This document shows positions 6,611-14,439 of a stretch of 20,929 nt of DNA, piece by piece. Position 1 is the stretch's first letter; every line of letters starts with the position of its first letter. The stretch is from NCBI GenBank assembly GCA_016218095.1, contig JACREV010000054.1, positions 1 through 20,929 on the forward strand. Reading direction: 5' to 3'. The position numbers were made by a program, and so were the translations under genes. This DNA is from Deltaproteobacteria bacterium. Lineage in GTDB: Bacteria > Desulfobacterota > GWC2-55-46. The notes under the pieces were generated by a model. The model was not told the origin of the DNA, ran no database searches, and saw only the letters and a program-made list of their open reading frames with translations.

Positions 6611-8875
6611 ATGGCAAGGCATCAAAAAGGCGCGGGGACAGGCCCTCGGAGCGGGGCCGGGGCCGCCTCAAACGACAATGGGGCAAGGTATTTCATAATA
6701 ATTGCCCTGCTGGTCCTTGGGGTATTCGCGTTCTTTCCGCTCCTCGGCGCCGGCCTGACTACAAACGACGACATGATCCTCCAACTCAATGCAGGGAAGG
6801 ACCTTCTGACGAGAGCCCTGCCCTGGGCGAAGCTAAACGGCAGGTTCCACGTCTTTTTTCAGCAGATACTGATAAAGGTCCCGTATCTCTTCGAGAGTTT
6901 TGCATACTACAAGACGGCGTCCCTCGCGCCGATTGCGCTTAACGTCGCTCTCCTCGGCATAGTGGTAAGGCAGTTCACAAGGTCTTATTACCTCTCGGCG
7001 CTTACCGCGGCGGTATTCCTGTCGTTTCTATCGAACATGTGGGAGCACTATCTCCTCACATCGTTTCCGTTCCTCTACACCACAGGGATAAACTTCCTCC
7101 TCCTCTCGTTAGTCTTCTTTCACAAGAACATTGAAAAACAGAGCCGCGTTTATACGGTCCTGAGCTCGGTCTTTTTTTTCCTCGCGCTGTTGACATATGA
7201 GCTGTTCCTGACCTACCTCGTCCTGTTCCTGTTCCTCTCGGTCGTTTATGAGGGCAGGGGCCCCGGGCAGGGGCGGGCATACGGCATCCTTCGAAGGATG
7301 CTCCCGTACCTCTATCCCGTAGCGCTCTATCTCGCCGCATACTTTGCGTTCAGGTATTTTTTCCCTTCGACTTACATGGGTAGCAAGATGGGGGCGTTTA
7401 CCATCCCCAGGTTCCTGAGGGTCATATACCAGTTCAGCGTAAGCTCCCTTCCAACATACGTCTACTATCACTACCAGCCGTATCTATCCGCCTATTCCGG
7501 CGCATTTGACGGCCACCGCTACAGCCTCATCCATATCATAAGGAATGCGAGGGCCGAATGGGCGGCGAAGTTCATCGTCCTGGCCTCTCTGGTCTTCTTT
7601 ATCCTGCGCGCAAGGCCGCCTTTTTCAGGGCTCAGGTCATTCCTTGCGCTCGGCGCCGTATCCGCGGCCCTGTTCCTCATGCCGCCTTTGCTCCCTGCGA
7701 TGACCGAAACGTATATGAGTTACGTTGAGAAGGGGCTTCTCGCCCATACGGTCACGTATTTTTCATACTTCGGGGCGGTGCTTTTCTTCGCCTCGTCAGT
7801 AATTTACCTTAACCAGCTTTTATCCAAAAACCGCGTTATATCTTTTTTTTACATGCTGACAGTGGCTTTAGGGGCCGGGACGATCGGCATGGTGACCGAT
7901 TATTCGAACTCCGCTGTATCCCTCAGCCAGTCCCAGTCAGCTCTTAAATGGCGCACATTCGATTATTTCCTTGCCTCAGAGGAGTTCAAGGCGGTGCCTG
8001 ACGGGAGCGTCATCTACGCGCCTTCGCTTTGGCAGCAGATCGGTTTCGCAGCGGTCTACGATGCCTATTGGACCGATTATATCAGTCTAAGGACAGGCAG
8101 GAATGTAATTGTCACGGACAGGAAAGAGGACATGGAGGCCGCTTCAAGCGCCGGGAGACCCATGTACTTTCTGAAGTACTCTCAGGAGAAGAAAGACCCT
8201 AACCAGTTCATGGTATTTTCGCCCATTACAGGGCTTTCCCGTGACGGAGCCGCGTATTCCGAGAACGCCTTTTTATATACGTACTCCAAATACAAGAGGT
8301 TTTTGCTTTTCTTCATGCTCGACACGGAAAGGGCAGGATTTACGAAGGTATCCATCGACAATAATCTCAACGTCACGGCTAACGGTTTTTTTGCCGGGGT
8401 TGTGGACAAGACCGGCAATAAGGAGCCGTTTTTGAAAACCGTCATCTCAGGAGAGCGGATAAACCTTGACAGCGTCTCATTGTCGAATTATACGGACTTT
8501 ACAGGCACGGACACGGCCTTCAAACTGGTATGGGGAGAGGGTTGCAATGAACTGGAAGGCGACTCGACCCACAACTGGAGGTGGTCCGCCCCGAGTTGCG
8601 TGCTCACCTTCCATAACGACACGGGGGGTGTGATGAGCGCAACCGTTGAGATGAAATTCGCTACGGGTTACAAGGAGTTTTCAAATATGAGGATAGATTC
8701 CTCTTTATTTTCAGACAATCTCAAGGTAAACTCGGAAGGCGTTGAATATAAAAGGGTTGTAAAGGTGCCTCCAGGCCGGTATGCGATCAGATTCTCATCT
8801 GACGCCCCGCGGGTGAAAGCCCCATTGGATCCGAGGGTCCTGGTTTTCAAGTTCATAAATTTCAAGGCCATCTGA
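6611..8875 (+). CDS. Multi-pass membrane protein, GT-C-like, with C-terminal beta-rich module
   Basis: A 754-residue protein; AGGGGG at 6601-6606 precedes the ATG. Residues 1-25 are a charged Gly/Ala-rich tail. About ten hydrophobic segments follow between 26 and 430, starting with YFIIIALLVLGVFAFFPLLG. The first large loop carries TTNDDMILQ (D53/D54), placed like the acidic residues of GT-C transferases that use polyprenyl-phosphate sugars. Residues about 440-754 are soluble and probably periplasmic. They include DGSVIYAPSLWQQ (464-476), a degenerate region often seen after the membrane part of such proteins, and a terminal module with GCNELE, WRW and DPRVLVFKF (641-754). The likely role is addition of a sugar to the glycan on the outer face of the inner membrane. 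The neighbouring polyprenyl-phosphate glycosyltransferase could supply its donor. No exact family is assigned. Confidence 0.88.
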   Translation: MARHQKGAGTGPRSGAGAASNDNGARYFIIIALLVLGVFAFFPLLGAGLTTNDDMILQLNAGKDLLTRALPWAKLNGRFHVFFQQILIKVPYLFESFAYYKTASLAPIALNVALLGIVVRQFTRSYYLSALTAAVFLSFLSNMWEHYLLTSFPFLYTTGINFLLLSLVFFHKNIEKQSRVYTVLSSVFFFLALLTYELFLTYLVLFLFLSVVYEGRGPGQGRAYGILRRMLPYLYPVALYLAAYFAFRYFFPSTYMGSKMGAFTIPRFLRVIYQFSVSSLPTYVYYHYQPYLSAYSGAFDGHRYSLIHIIRNARAEWAAKFIVLASLVFFILRARPPFSGLRSFLALGAVSAALFLMPPLLPAMTETYMSYVEKGLLAHTVTYFSYFGAVLFFASSVIYLNQLLSKNRVISFFYMLTVALGAGTIGMVTDYSNSAVSLSQSQSALKWRTFDYFLASEEFKAVPDGSVIYAPSLWQQIGFAAVYDAYWTDYISLRTGRNVIVTDRKEDMEAASSAGRPMYFLKYSQEKKDPNQFMVFSPITGLSRDGAAYSENAFLYTYSKYKRFLLFFMLDTERAGFTKVSIDNNLNVTANGFFAGVVDKTGNKEPFLKTVISGERINLDSVSLSNYTDFTGTDTAFKLVWGEGCNELEGDSTHNWRWSAPSCVLTFHNDTGGVMSATVEMKFATGYKEFSNMRIDSSLFSDNLKVNSEGVEYKRVVKVPPGRYAIRFSSDAPRVKAPLDPRVLVFKFINFKAI
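8531..8872 (+). other. C-terminal module matching the GT4 insertion (C-x-ELE...RW...DPR)
   Basis: Residues 641-754 of the membrane protein. GCNELEGDSTHNWRWSAP aligns with DCHELEKWGEDYYARWAK of the GT4 insertion, and DPRVLVFKFINF aligns with DPRMISFALNGVSF at the other end. The distance between the landmarks is about the same in both (roughly 90-95 residues). Confidence 0.72.
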
Positions 8876-8971
8876 CCCGGACGATCAGCCGGGGCCTTTG
8901 ACGGCCGCCCCTGCGCGGGATGACCAGGATAAGGGGCTTAACATGCGCGATACGGATTTTGCCTGGCAACT
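8876..8971 (+). other. 96-nt intergenic gap
   Basis: This gap is longer than most others here. It has a weak inverted repeat (CCCGG ... CCGGG) just after the stop, without a T-tract, so no terminator is claimed. Its right half holds a possible 10-codon leader ORF. Confidence 0.4.
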
Positions 8972-8975
8972 ATGA
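8943..8975 (+). CDS. Possible 10-residue leader ORF coupled to the next gene
   Basis: AAGGGG at 8931-8936 sits 6 nt before the ATG at 8943, which encodes MRDTDFAWQL and stops at 8973-8975 inside the ATGA overlapping the next start. The glycosyltransferase start at 8972 has no good ribosome site of its own. Initiation on this short ORF followed by re-initiation would explain how it is translated. This is based on spacing only. Confidence 0.35.
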   Translation: MRDTDFAWQL

Positions 8976-9931
8976 GATCGATATCAATCGTCATACCGAC
9001 GTTCAACGAGGAAGAGTCCGTAGACGAGCTTTATTCAAGGCTTGCCGCCGTGACCGCCGGCCTCAAGGATTATCTTTTCGAGTTCATCTTCGTGGATGAC
9101 GGGAGCGCTGACGGCACCGTCAGGAAGGTGAAATCCATCAACCAGAGGGACGGCCGGGTGAAGCTCCTGTCATTTTCAAGGAACTTCGGGCACCAATCGG
9201 CGCTCATCGCCGGCCTCGACCACGCCTCGGGGGACGCGGTCATAGTCATGGACGCGGACCTGCAGCACCCGCCGGAACTGATACCCGAGCTTATAAGGGA
9301 ATGGAGGGCCGGGTATGAGGTCGTCAACACCATACGCAGGGAGACGGTGGACGCGGGCTGGTTCAAGAAGGCCTCCTCGGCATTTTTCTACATGCTCATC
9401 AACAAGCTCAGCCAGGTGAAGATCCTGCCCAACTCGGCGGACTTCAGGCTCATGGACATGAAGGCGGTAAGGTCCCTGTGTTCCATAAGGGAGCAGTCGA
9501 GGTTCATCCGCGGGTTGGTGGTCTGGATCGGATACAGACAGACCGCCGTGCCTTACGTCGCCGTCCAGCGTTTCGCCGGAAAATCCAAGTACTCGTTAAG
9601 AAAAATGGTGGCTTTCGCCTTTGACGGCATCAGCTCCTTCTCGGCGTTCCCGCTGAGGGTGGCGACGTATTTCGGCCTTCTCGTCTCCTTCTTGAGCTTC
9701 GTTTACGCCATCTTCGCGGTATACGTAAAGCTTTTTACCGATAAGGCGATCGCCGGATGGACCTCGGTCCTCGTGGTCTCGCTCTTTCTTGGAGGCGTTC
9801 AGCTCCTGACCATCGGGTGCATGGGCGAGTACATAAACAGGATATATACCGAGGTAAAGCGGCGCCCCCTGTACATAGTCAGGGAGACCGCCGGGATAGA
9901 GAAGGCCTCGGACAGGCAGGGGTTGGATTGA
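8972..9931 (+). CDS. Polyprenyl-phosphate glycosyltransferase (GtrB/Dpm1-like GT2) with two C-terminal membrane helices
   Basis: A 319-residue protein. GT-A landmarks: ISIVIPTFNEEESVDEL at 4-20, FIFVDDGSADGTV at 38-50, SFSRNFGHQSALIAGLDHASGD at 67-88, and the DXD as MDADLQHPPELIPEL (D94/D96) at 93-107. RFAGKSKYSLRKM (200-212) is the amphipathic interface segment typical of GtrB and DPMS enzymes. Two hydrophobic helices follow (about 230-252 and 262-284), then CMGEYINRIYTEVKRRPLYIV. The family moves glucose, mannose or a related sugar from a nucleotide donor to undecaprenyl phosphate at the cytoplasmic face. The lipid-sugar is then used outside by GT-C enzymes, and such a candidate lies directly upstream. 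The sugar cannot be read from sequence. Confidence 0.94.
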   Translation: MRSISIVIPTFNEEESVDELYSRLAAVTAGLKDYLFEFIFVDDGSADGTVRKVKSINQRDGRVKLLSFSRNFGHQSALIAGLDHASGDAVIVMDADLQHPPELIPELIREWRAGYEVVNTIRRETVDAGWFKKASSAFFYMLINKLSQVKILPNSADFRLMDMKAVRSLCSIREQSRFIRGLVVWIGYRQTAVPYVAVQRFAGKSKYSLRKMVAFAFDGISSFSAFPLRVATYFGLLVSFLSFVYAIFAVYVKLFTDKAIAGWTSVLVVSLFLGGVQLLTIGCMGEYINRIYTEVKRRPLYIVRETAGIEKASDRQGLD

Positions 9932-9933
9932 AG

Positions 9934-10626
9934 ATGACGCGCATATCAAAAGACGAAAAAATGTACTTCTACGACAGGTTCGCCGAGAGCTTCGACAAGA
10001 AGATGAACATGTACGATACCAACCGGCGGCTTGAGATAATCTTCGACGAGATACTCACGGAGGACATCAGGGGCAAGGAACTGCTTGACGCTGGCAGCGG
10101 CACGGGCTGGTTCAGCAAAAGGGCCGTTGAAAGGGGCGCGCGCGTCACATCCCTTGACGTGGGAGAGAACATACTCGCCCAGGTGGCCAGGAAATGCAAC
10201 ACCAGGCGGGTCGTCGGGAGCGTCTGCGAAATGGAGTTCAGGGACAGTTCGTTCGACTTTGTCGTCTCCACGGAGGTAATCGAGCACACGCCGGACCCCA
10301 GGAAGGCGGTCCGCGAGATGCACAGGGTGCTGAAAAAGGACGGGGTGCTCGTCCTCACGGTCCCTAACAAGGTCTGGCACTTCTCTATTTCGCTGGCCAA
10401 CTTCCTCCGCCTGCGCCCGTACGAAGGATACGAGAACTGGGTCGGATGGTCCGAGCTCAGGAAGTGGCTTGAGGAGTCAGGGTTCGAGATACTCGAGTAC
10501 AGGGGGTTCCATATCGTGCCGTTCGTTCTTCCGTTTACATACGGTGCGCTCAGGCGGATCGACCGCTTCGGCGGAAGTCTCGGGTCCCTTATGCTCAATA
10601 TCGCCGTAAAGGCGAGAAAAAGATAG
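9934..10626 (+). CDS. Class I SAM-dependent methyltransferase (Methyltransf_11-like)
   Basis: A 230-residue protein with motif I LLDAGSGTGWFSKRA at 50-64, VTSLDVGENIL (the acidic residue binding the ribose) at 71-81, FDFVVSTEVIEHTPDPRKAV at 107-126, and RVLKKDGVLVLTVPN at 131-145. It has the length and order of a stand-alone Rossmann methyltransferase. The longer open frame from 9757 overlaps the previous gene and is not real. The start is either ATG 9934 or TTG 9928, which overlaps the preceding TGA as TTGA. AGGGG at 9918-9922 is spaced better for the TTG (5 nt) than for the ATG (11 nt). The likely substrate is a sugar or lipid-linked intermediate, inferred from context. Confidence 0.92.
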   Translation: MTRISKDEKMYFYDRFAESFDKKMNMYDTNRRLEIIFDEILTEDIRGKELLDAGSGTGWFSKRAVERGARVTSLDVGENILAQVARKCNTRRVVGSVCEMEFRDSSFDFVVSTEVIEHTPDPRKAVREMHRVLKKDGVLVLTVPNKVWHFSISLANFLRLRPYEGYENWVGWSELRKWLEESGFEILEYRGFHIVPFVLPFTYGALRRIDRFGGSLGSLMLNIAVKARKR

Positions 10627-10634
10627 GCCGGCCT

Positions 10635-11501
10635 ATGAACGAGGCTCTCAGGGCGGCCGCGTGTCCGATATGCGGGTCAGAGTCCGTCTTCCTGTTCGAC
10701 AAGGGGCGCTACAAGGTCGACAGGTGCGTCAATTGCGGCCTTGGCTTCATAGACCCCGTGCCAGGCGCCAGGGAAATGGAGAAGTTCTATAACTCGGGCA
10801 ATTATTACAAGCGCGAAGACGCCGGATACTCGGATTACGTCTCCCTTGAAAAAGGCCATAAGAGGATATACGCGGGCTTCATAAGGTCGGCGGGCAAAAG
10901 CCTGGGCTTCGACATAAGGGGCAAGTCGGTGCTCGACGTGGGCTGCGCCCATGGTTTTTTTCTCGACACCGCCAAGGAGATGGGGGCTGAGGGGCTCTGG
11001 GGGACCGACATCACGATGGAGAGCGGCAGGCTCATCGAGTCAAAGGGGTACAGGTTCTCGTGCGGGTCGTTCGAGAGCCTGGACCTGCCTGAGGGAGCCT
11101 TTGACCTCGTTTTTCTCGGTGACGTCTTCGAGCACCTTTTCGACCCTTTCGAGGCTACGGCAAGGCTTTCCCGCATACTCAGGCCCGGCGGCGTCGTCAT
11201 TCTCACGACGGTGAACTTCGCCAGTCCCTTCGTCAGGCTTGCCGGCAGGAAATGGAGGCTCATGGTGCCTCCGGAGCATATATATTACTGGACCGCGAAA
11301 TCCCTCGGCATGCTTTTCGAAAGGCACGGCTTCAAGGGGTTCTGCAAAGGGTACTGGATGTACGTCGAGAAATCCTATCTGGCAGGCAGGTTCAGGGTCC
11401 AGTTCGGTTTCAGCCCATTTTTTTTCAAGCTGTATCCTTTTTCGGTCGTCCCTGTCAGGAGTTTTGACACCATGTTGTGTTTTTTCAGGAAGAAGGACTG
11501 A
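10635..11501 (+). CDS. SAM methyltransferase with N-terminal zinc-ribbon
   Basis: A 288-residue protein. CPIC (10-13) and CVNC (31-34) form a four-cysteine zinc ribbon, followed by FIDPVPGAREMEKFYNSGNYY (38-58), a linker typical of this methyltransferase class. The Rossmann part has VLDVGCAHGFFLDTAKEMG at 99-117, WGTDIT (D125) at 122-127, FDLVFLGDVFEHLFDP at 156-171 and ILRPGGVVILTTVN at 181-194. PPEHIYYWTAKSL (212-224) is the usual post-Rossmann acceptor region. Such proteins are common in O-antigen and capsule loci. The gene lies 8 nt after the previous stop, so two methyltransferases are made together. Confidence 0.93.
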   Translation: MNEALRAAACPICGSESVFLFDKGRYKVDRCVNCGLGFIDPVPGAREMEKFYNSGNYYKREDAGYSDYVSLEKGHKRIYAGFIRSAGKSLGFDIRGKSVLDVGCAHGFFLDTAKEMGAEGLWGTDITMESGRLIESKGYRFSCGSFESLDLPEGAFDLVFLGDVFEHLFDPFEATARLSRILRPGGVVILTTVNFASPFVRLAGRKWRLMVPPEHIYYWTAKSLGMLFERHGFKGFCKGYWMYVEKSYLAGRFRVQFGFSPFFFKLYPFSVVPVRSFDTMLCFFRKKD

Positions 11502-11519
11502 CTTAGCCTGAGGCGGGCC

Positions 11520-11996
11520 TTGGAAGAGAAGCTGTCGGTAGACGAAATAATGGAGGCCGTAAGGAAGAACGTCCGGCGCAAGAAGGCGCAGGGCGTCTAT
11601 TCCGATGACGATATCCGGGAGGTCGCCTGCGCCCGGTTACAGAGCGGGGCCGCGGAAGACACCGATGAGGTCGTGCGCCAGGTGAGGCTCCTGCGGAGGG
11701 ACTATGACTTCACCTCCGCGGCCAGGATCACCTCGCACAGGCCTGTCTGGGGCGCTGTGATCGTGGCCGTCAAGAAGCTGGGCGTGTCTGCCGCGGGGCT
11801 CCTCGCGAAACCGATGCTTGAGAGGCAGGTGAGCTTCAACTTCCATCTCATCGACGCGATCGAGCTTCTGGCCGGCGAGGTGAAGGCGCTCAAGGCCGAG
11901 AACGCCAGGTTGAAAGAGCTCGTCTCGGGCGGCGTTGCCGCCGATAAGGGCGCGGCCAACGGCGCCGGCGAAAACAGCGGCCAAGGCCGCCGGTAA
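11520..11996 (+). CDS. Small coiled-coil protein with SHRPV-type membrane-proximal motif
   Basis: A 158-residue protein with a TTG start preceded by GAGG at 11510-11513. Residues 6-22 (SVDEIMEAVRKNVRRKK) form a basic amphipathic helix. Residues 70-87 (ITSHRPVWGAVIVAVKKL) nearly duplicate residues 9-26 of the methyltransferase at 537-1727. PMLERQVSFNFHLIDAIELLAGEVKALKAENARLKEL (98-134) is a coiled coil, and the tail is Ala/Gly-rich and low-complexity. No catalytic domain is present. It looks like the targeting and oligomerisation part of larger glycan-locus proteins, standing alone. It may tether transferases at the membrane, or be the remains of a protein that lost its enzyme domain; both are inference. 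Confidence 0.85.
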   Translation: MEEKLSVDEIMEAVRKNVRRKKAQGVYSDDDIREVACARLQSGAAEDTDEVVRQVRLLRRDYDFTSAARITSHRPVWGAVIVAVKKLGVSAAGLLAKPMLERQVSFNFHLIDAIELLAGEVKALKAENARLKELVSGGVAADKGAANGAGENSGQGRR

Positions 11997-12113
11997 GGAA
12001 TCCCCTCCCGCTCGCTCACTCCTTTCAAGGACACTGAATCCGAGTCTGCCGGGCCGGGCTTTTTTTTTGCCATGACCCTGATTTTTGCGGCCCGAGGGCC
12101 GCGGGAGAGTTCC
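11997..12113 (+). other. 117-nt gap with a T9 tract
   Basis: It contains GCCGGGCCGGGC followed by nine T residues (12060-12068). No convincing stem pairs with the GC block, so this is not called a terminator. It could still mark a break between transcription units. Confidence 0.3.
12103..12109 (+). promoter_or_regulatory. Shine-Dalgarno GGGAGAG deciding a GTG start at 12114
   Basis: GGGAGAG sits 4 nt before GTG 12114. The upstream in-frame ATG at 12072 follows a T-rich tract with no ribosome site and would add 14 residues unlike the family's start, so the GTG is preferred. Confidence 0.65.
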
Positions 12114-13367
12114 GTGAGACTGGCTTTTGTAATACCATGGTACGGCCCTGGCATACCGGGAGGGGCCGAGAGCGAATGCAGGAAGACCGCCTTGCAGCTC
12201 AAAGCCCGCGGCTTTGACGTGGAGATACTGACTACCTGCGTAAGGGATTTCCAGAGCGACTGGGAAGTCAACCATTACGCGGAAGGCGCCGAGACGGTAG
12301 AGGGGCTGACGGTAAGGAGGTTCAGGGCGAGGAAGCGGGACAAAGCAAGCTTTGACGCGATCAATGGAAGGCTCATGCGCACCGGCATGGAGAGACTGAG
12401 GGCCTTGCGCACGGTCAGCCACAGCGCCTCCCCGCTGTCACCGGACGAGGAGGAGACGTACATAAGGGAGTCGGTCAACAGCCCGGGGCTCAACGGCCAT
12501 ATAGGAGCCAACGCCTCCTCCTGCGATCTGTTCATCTTTATACCCTACATGTTCGGAACGACCTATTACGGCTCGCTGGCCGCCGGTGAAAAGGCCGTCC
12601 TTATCCCGTGCCTGCACGACGAAAGCTACGCGTACATGTCCATATACGGCGGGATGTTCCGGCGCGCGAGGGGGGTAGTATACCATTCGGCCTCCGAGAT
12701 GACGCTCGCCGAAAGGCTTTACGGATGCAAGGACAACGGCGTCCTTCTGGGCGAGGGGGTAGACACCGCTTTTGAATCGGACGGGCAAAGGTTTATGGAA
12801 AGGCACCGGATACGGGGGCCGTTCATCCTCTATGCCGGCAGAAAGGACGAGTCCAAGAACACTCATTTGCTGATCGAGTACTTCTGCCGATTCAGGGGAG
12901 ACAATCCCGAGAGCCCTCTCAAGCTCGTCCTTATGGGCCCCGGACCCGTCGAAATACCCGGAAAACACAAAAAAGACATAATAGACCTCGGGTTTCTTCC
13001 GGCAGAGGACAAGTTCGACGCGTACGGGGCGGCGATGTGCCTGTGCCAGCCCTCCTTGAACGAGAGTTTTTCCCTCGTGATGATGGAGGCGTGGGCCGCC
13101 GGGACCCCGGCCCTCGTGCACGCCGGATGCGACGTCACCAGGGGCTTCTGCGTCGAGAGCGGGGGAGGCCTCTATTTTTCCGATTACCCGGAGTTCGCCG
13201 AATGCCTGCTCTATCTCTTCGAAAACGAAGGGGCGAGAAAGGCGCTCGGGGAGCGCGGTTCGGATTTTGTAAAAGGCAGGTATTCATGGGACTCGATAAC
13301 GGAAAAGCTTGCCGCTGTCTTAAGAGGCTGGAATGAAGGGGATAGAGGTACATCAGCTCCTTTCTAA
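12114..13367 (+). CDS. Glycosyltransferase, GT4 family (first of a paralogous pair)
   Basis: A 417-residue protein from GTG 12114. N-terminal domain: RLAFVIPWYGPGIPGGAESE at 2-21, FDVEILTTCVRDFQSDW at 34-50, GLTVRRFRARKRD at 64-76, FIFIPYMFGTTYYG at 140-153, and LIPCLHDESYAY (163-174) with the HDE motif typical of this subfamily. C-terminal domain: FILYAGRKDESKNTHLLIEY at 237-256 and E-x7-E at E317/E325 (NESFSLVMMEAW). GGGLYFSDYPEF (350-361) and FVKGRYSWDSI follow. It is clearly related to the gene at 14427-15599. It is predicted cytosolic; the donor and linkage are unknown. It overlaps the next gene by 35 nt. Confidence 0.92.
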   Translation: MRLAFVIPWYGPGIPGGAESECRKTALQLKARGFDVEILTTCVRDFQSDWEVNHYAEGAETVEGLTVRRFRARKRDKASFDAINGRLMRTGMERLRALRTVSHSASPLSPDEEETYIRESVNSPGLNGHIGANASSCDLFIFIPYMFGTTYYGSLAAGEKAVLIPCLHDESYAYMSIYGGMFRRARGVVYHSASEMTLAERLYGCKDNGVLLGEGVDTAFESDGQRFMERHRIRGPFILYAGRKDESKNTHLLIEYFCRFRGDNPESPLKLVLMGPGPVEIPGKHKKDIIDLGFLPAEDKFDAYGAAMCLCQPSLNESFSLVMMEAWAAGTPALVHAGCDVTRGFCVESGGGLYFSDYPEFAECLLYLFENEGARKALGERGSDFVKGRYSWDSITEKLAAVLRGWNEGDRGTSAPF

Positions 13368-14439
13368 TTTCGATTACGGCGACGCCATCAGCAACGAGGC
13401 CCTGGAGCTCCGGGAGGTGCTTCGTTCAAGGGGCTACGCCTCGAATATCTACGCGAAGTACATCCATCCGAAGGTCGCCTCCGATTGCCTGAACTATGGC
13501 AAGCACAGGAAGAGAAGCAACGCGGAGAACATAGCCGTTTTCCACCACTCGATAGCCTCCGAGGTCTCGGAGTATTTCAGGGCGATCCCCGATAAAAAAA
13601 TAATGATCTATCACAACATAACCCCGAGCCGTTTTTTCGAGCCCTTTGACAGCGGCCTCGCGTATCTGCTTAAAAGGGGGAGGGACGAACTCAAGGGGTT
13701 TTCGTCTGTCCCCGCGCTCGCGCTAGGGGATTCGACGTACAACGCCGAGGAGCTTAAGACCCTCGGATACCGTAACGTCGCCGTGCTCCCTCTCATCATA
13801 AACACCGGATATCTCGACGAGGAGCCTGATGAGGCCGTCATGCGCAAATACGGGGACGGCGGCTTTACGAACGTCATATTCGTCGGCAGGGTCGCCCCGA
13901 ACAAGAAGTTCGAGGACATTATAAAGGCCTTCAGTTTCTACCAGCGGTTCATAAACCAGTCGTCAAGGCTCTTCCTCGTCGGCTCCCACAAGGAGACTGA
14001 GAGATATTACACGGCCCTCTTCGGCCTTGTCGAAAGACTCGGCGCGAAAAACGTCGTCTTTACCGGCCATGTCACAAGGAGGGAGCTTACGGCATACTAC
14101 AGGCTCGCCCACCTGTTCCTTTGCATGAGCGAGCACGAAGGCTTCTGCGCGCCCTTGATAGAGGCCATGCACTTCAGGATCCCCGTGCTCGCCTACTGCT
14201 CCAGCGCCGTGCCCGAGACCATGGGGTACGCGGGCGTGCTCTTCCATGAGAAGAGGTACGAGGAGGTGGCAGAGCTTATGGACGCGGTCTTGAAGGACCC
14301 GGCGCTCAAAAACCGCATAATCGAGGCTCAGACGCGGAGGGTGGGCGACTTCGACCGCGCGAAGGCAGGCGAGCGGTTCATCGAGTACGTCGAGGCCGTA
14401 TCAAAGACAGGCGCAGCGGGGAGCGGATGCGCAAGGTAG
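13333..14439 (+). CDS. Glycosyltransferase, GT4 family
   Basis: A 368-residue protein whose ATG lies 35 nt inside the preceding gene, with AGAGG just upstream. It opens with EVHQLLSNFDYGDAISNEAL (5-24), characteristic of a GT4 branch whose first loop carries 'GDAI-x-N'. Other landmarks are KIMIYHNITPSRFFEPFD (89-106), FVGRVAPNKKFEDIIKAF (183-200), FLVGSHKETERYY (214-226) and E-x7-E at E269/E277 (EHEGFCAPLIEAM). The fold is complete and no membrane segment is visible. It differs from its two flanking GT4 genes, which resemble each other. It overlaps the next gene by 13 nt. Confidence 0.93.
   Translation: MKGIEVHQLLSNFDYGDAISNEALELREVLRSRGYASNIYAKYIHPKVASDCLNYGKHRKRSNAENIAVFHHSIASEVSEYFRAIPDKKIMIYHNITPSRFFEPFDSGLAYLLKRGRDELKGFSSVPALALGDSTYNAEELKTLGYRNVAVLPLIINTGYLDEEPDEAVMRKYGDGGFTNVIFVGRVAPNKKFEDIIKAFSFYQRFINQSSRLFLVGSHKETERYYTALFGLVERLGAKNVVFTGHVTRRELTAYYRLAHLFLCMSEHEGFCAPLIEAMHFRIPVLAYCSSAVPETMGYAGVLFHEKRYEEVAELMDAVLKDPALKNRIIEAQTRRVGDFDRAKAGERFIEYVEAVSKTGAAGSGCAR

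Noticed and set aside
7170..7177. T8 tract as a phase-variation switch
   Set aside because: T runs in Phe-rich membrane protein genes (also near 18452) are expected from TTT codons; nothing else suggests switching.
12043..12068. Rho-independent terminator (GC block plus T9)
   Set aside because: The T-tract is good, but the GC block GCCGGGCCGGGC does not pair with itself or with nearby sequence in a strong stem.
11637..13121. Long reverse-strand ORFs of 261 and 227 codons (11637-12422 and 12438-13121)
   Set aside because: They lie opposite the small coiled-coil protein and a clear GT4 gene. High G+C makes long antisense frames common, and neither has domain-like content.
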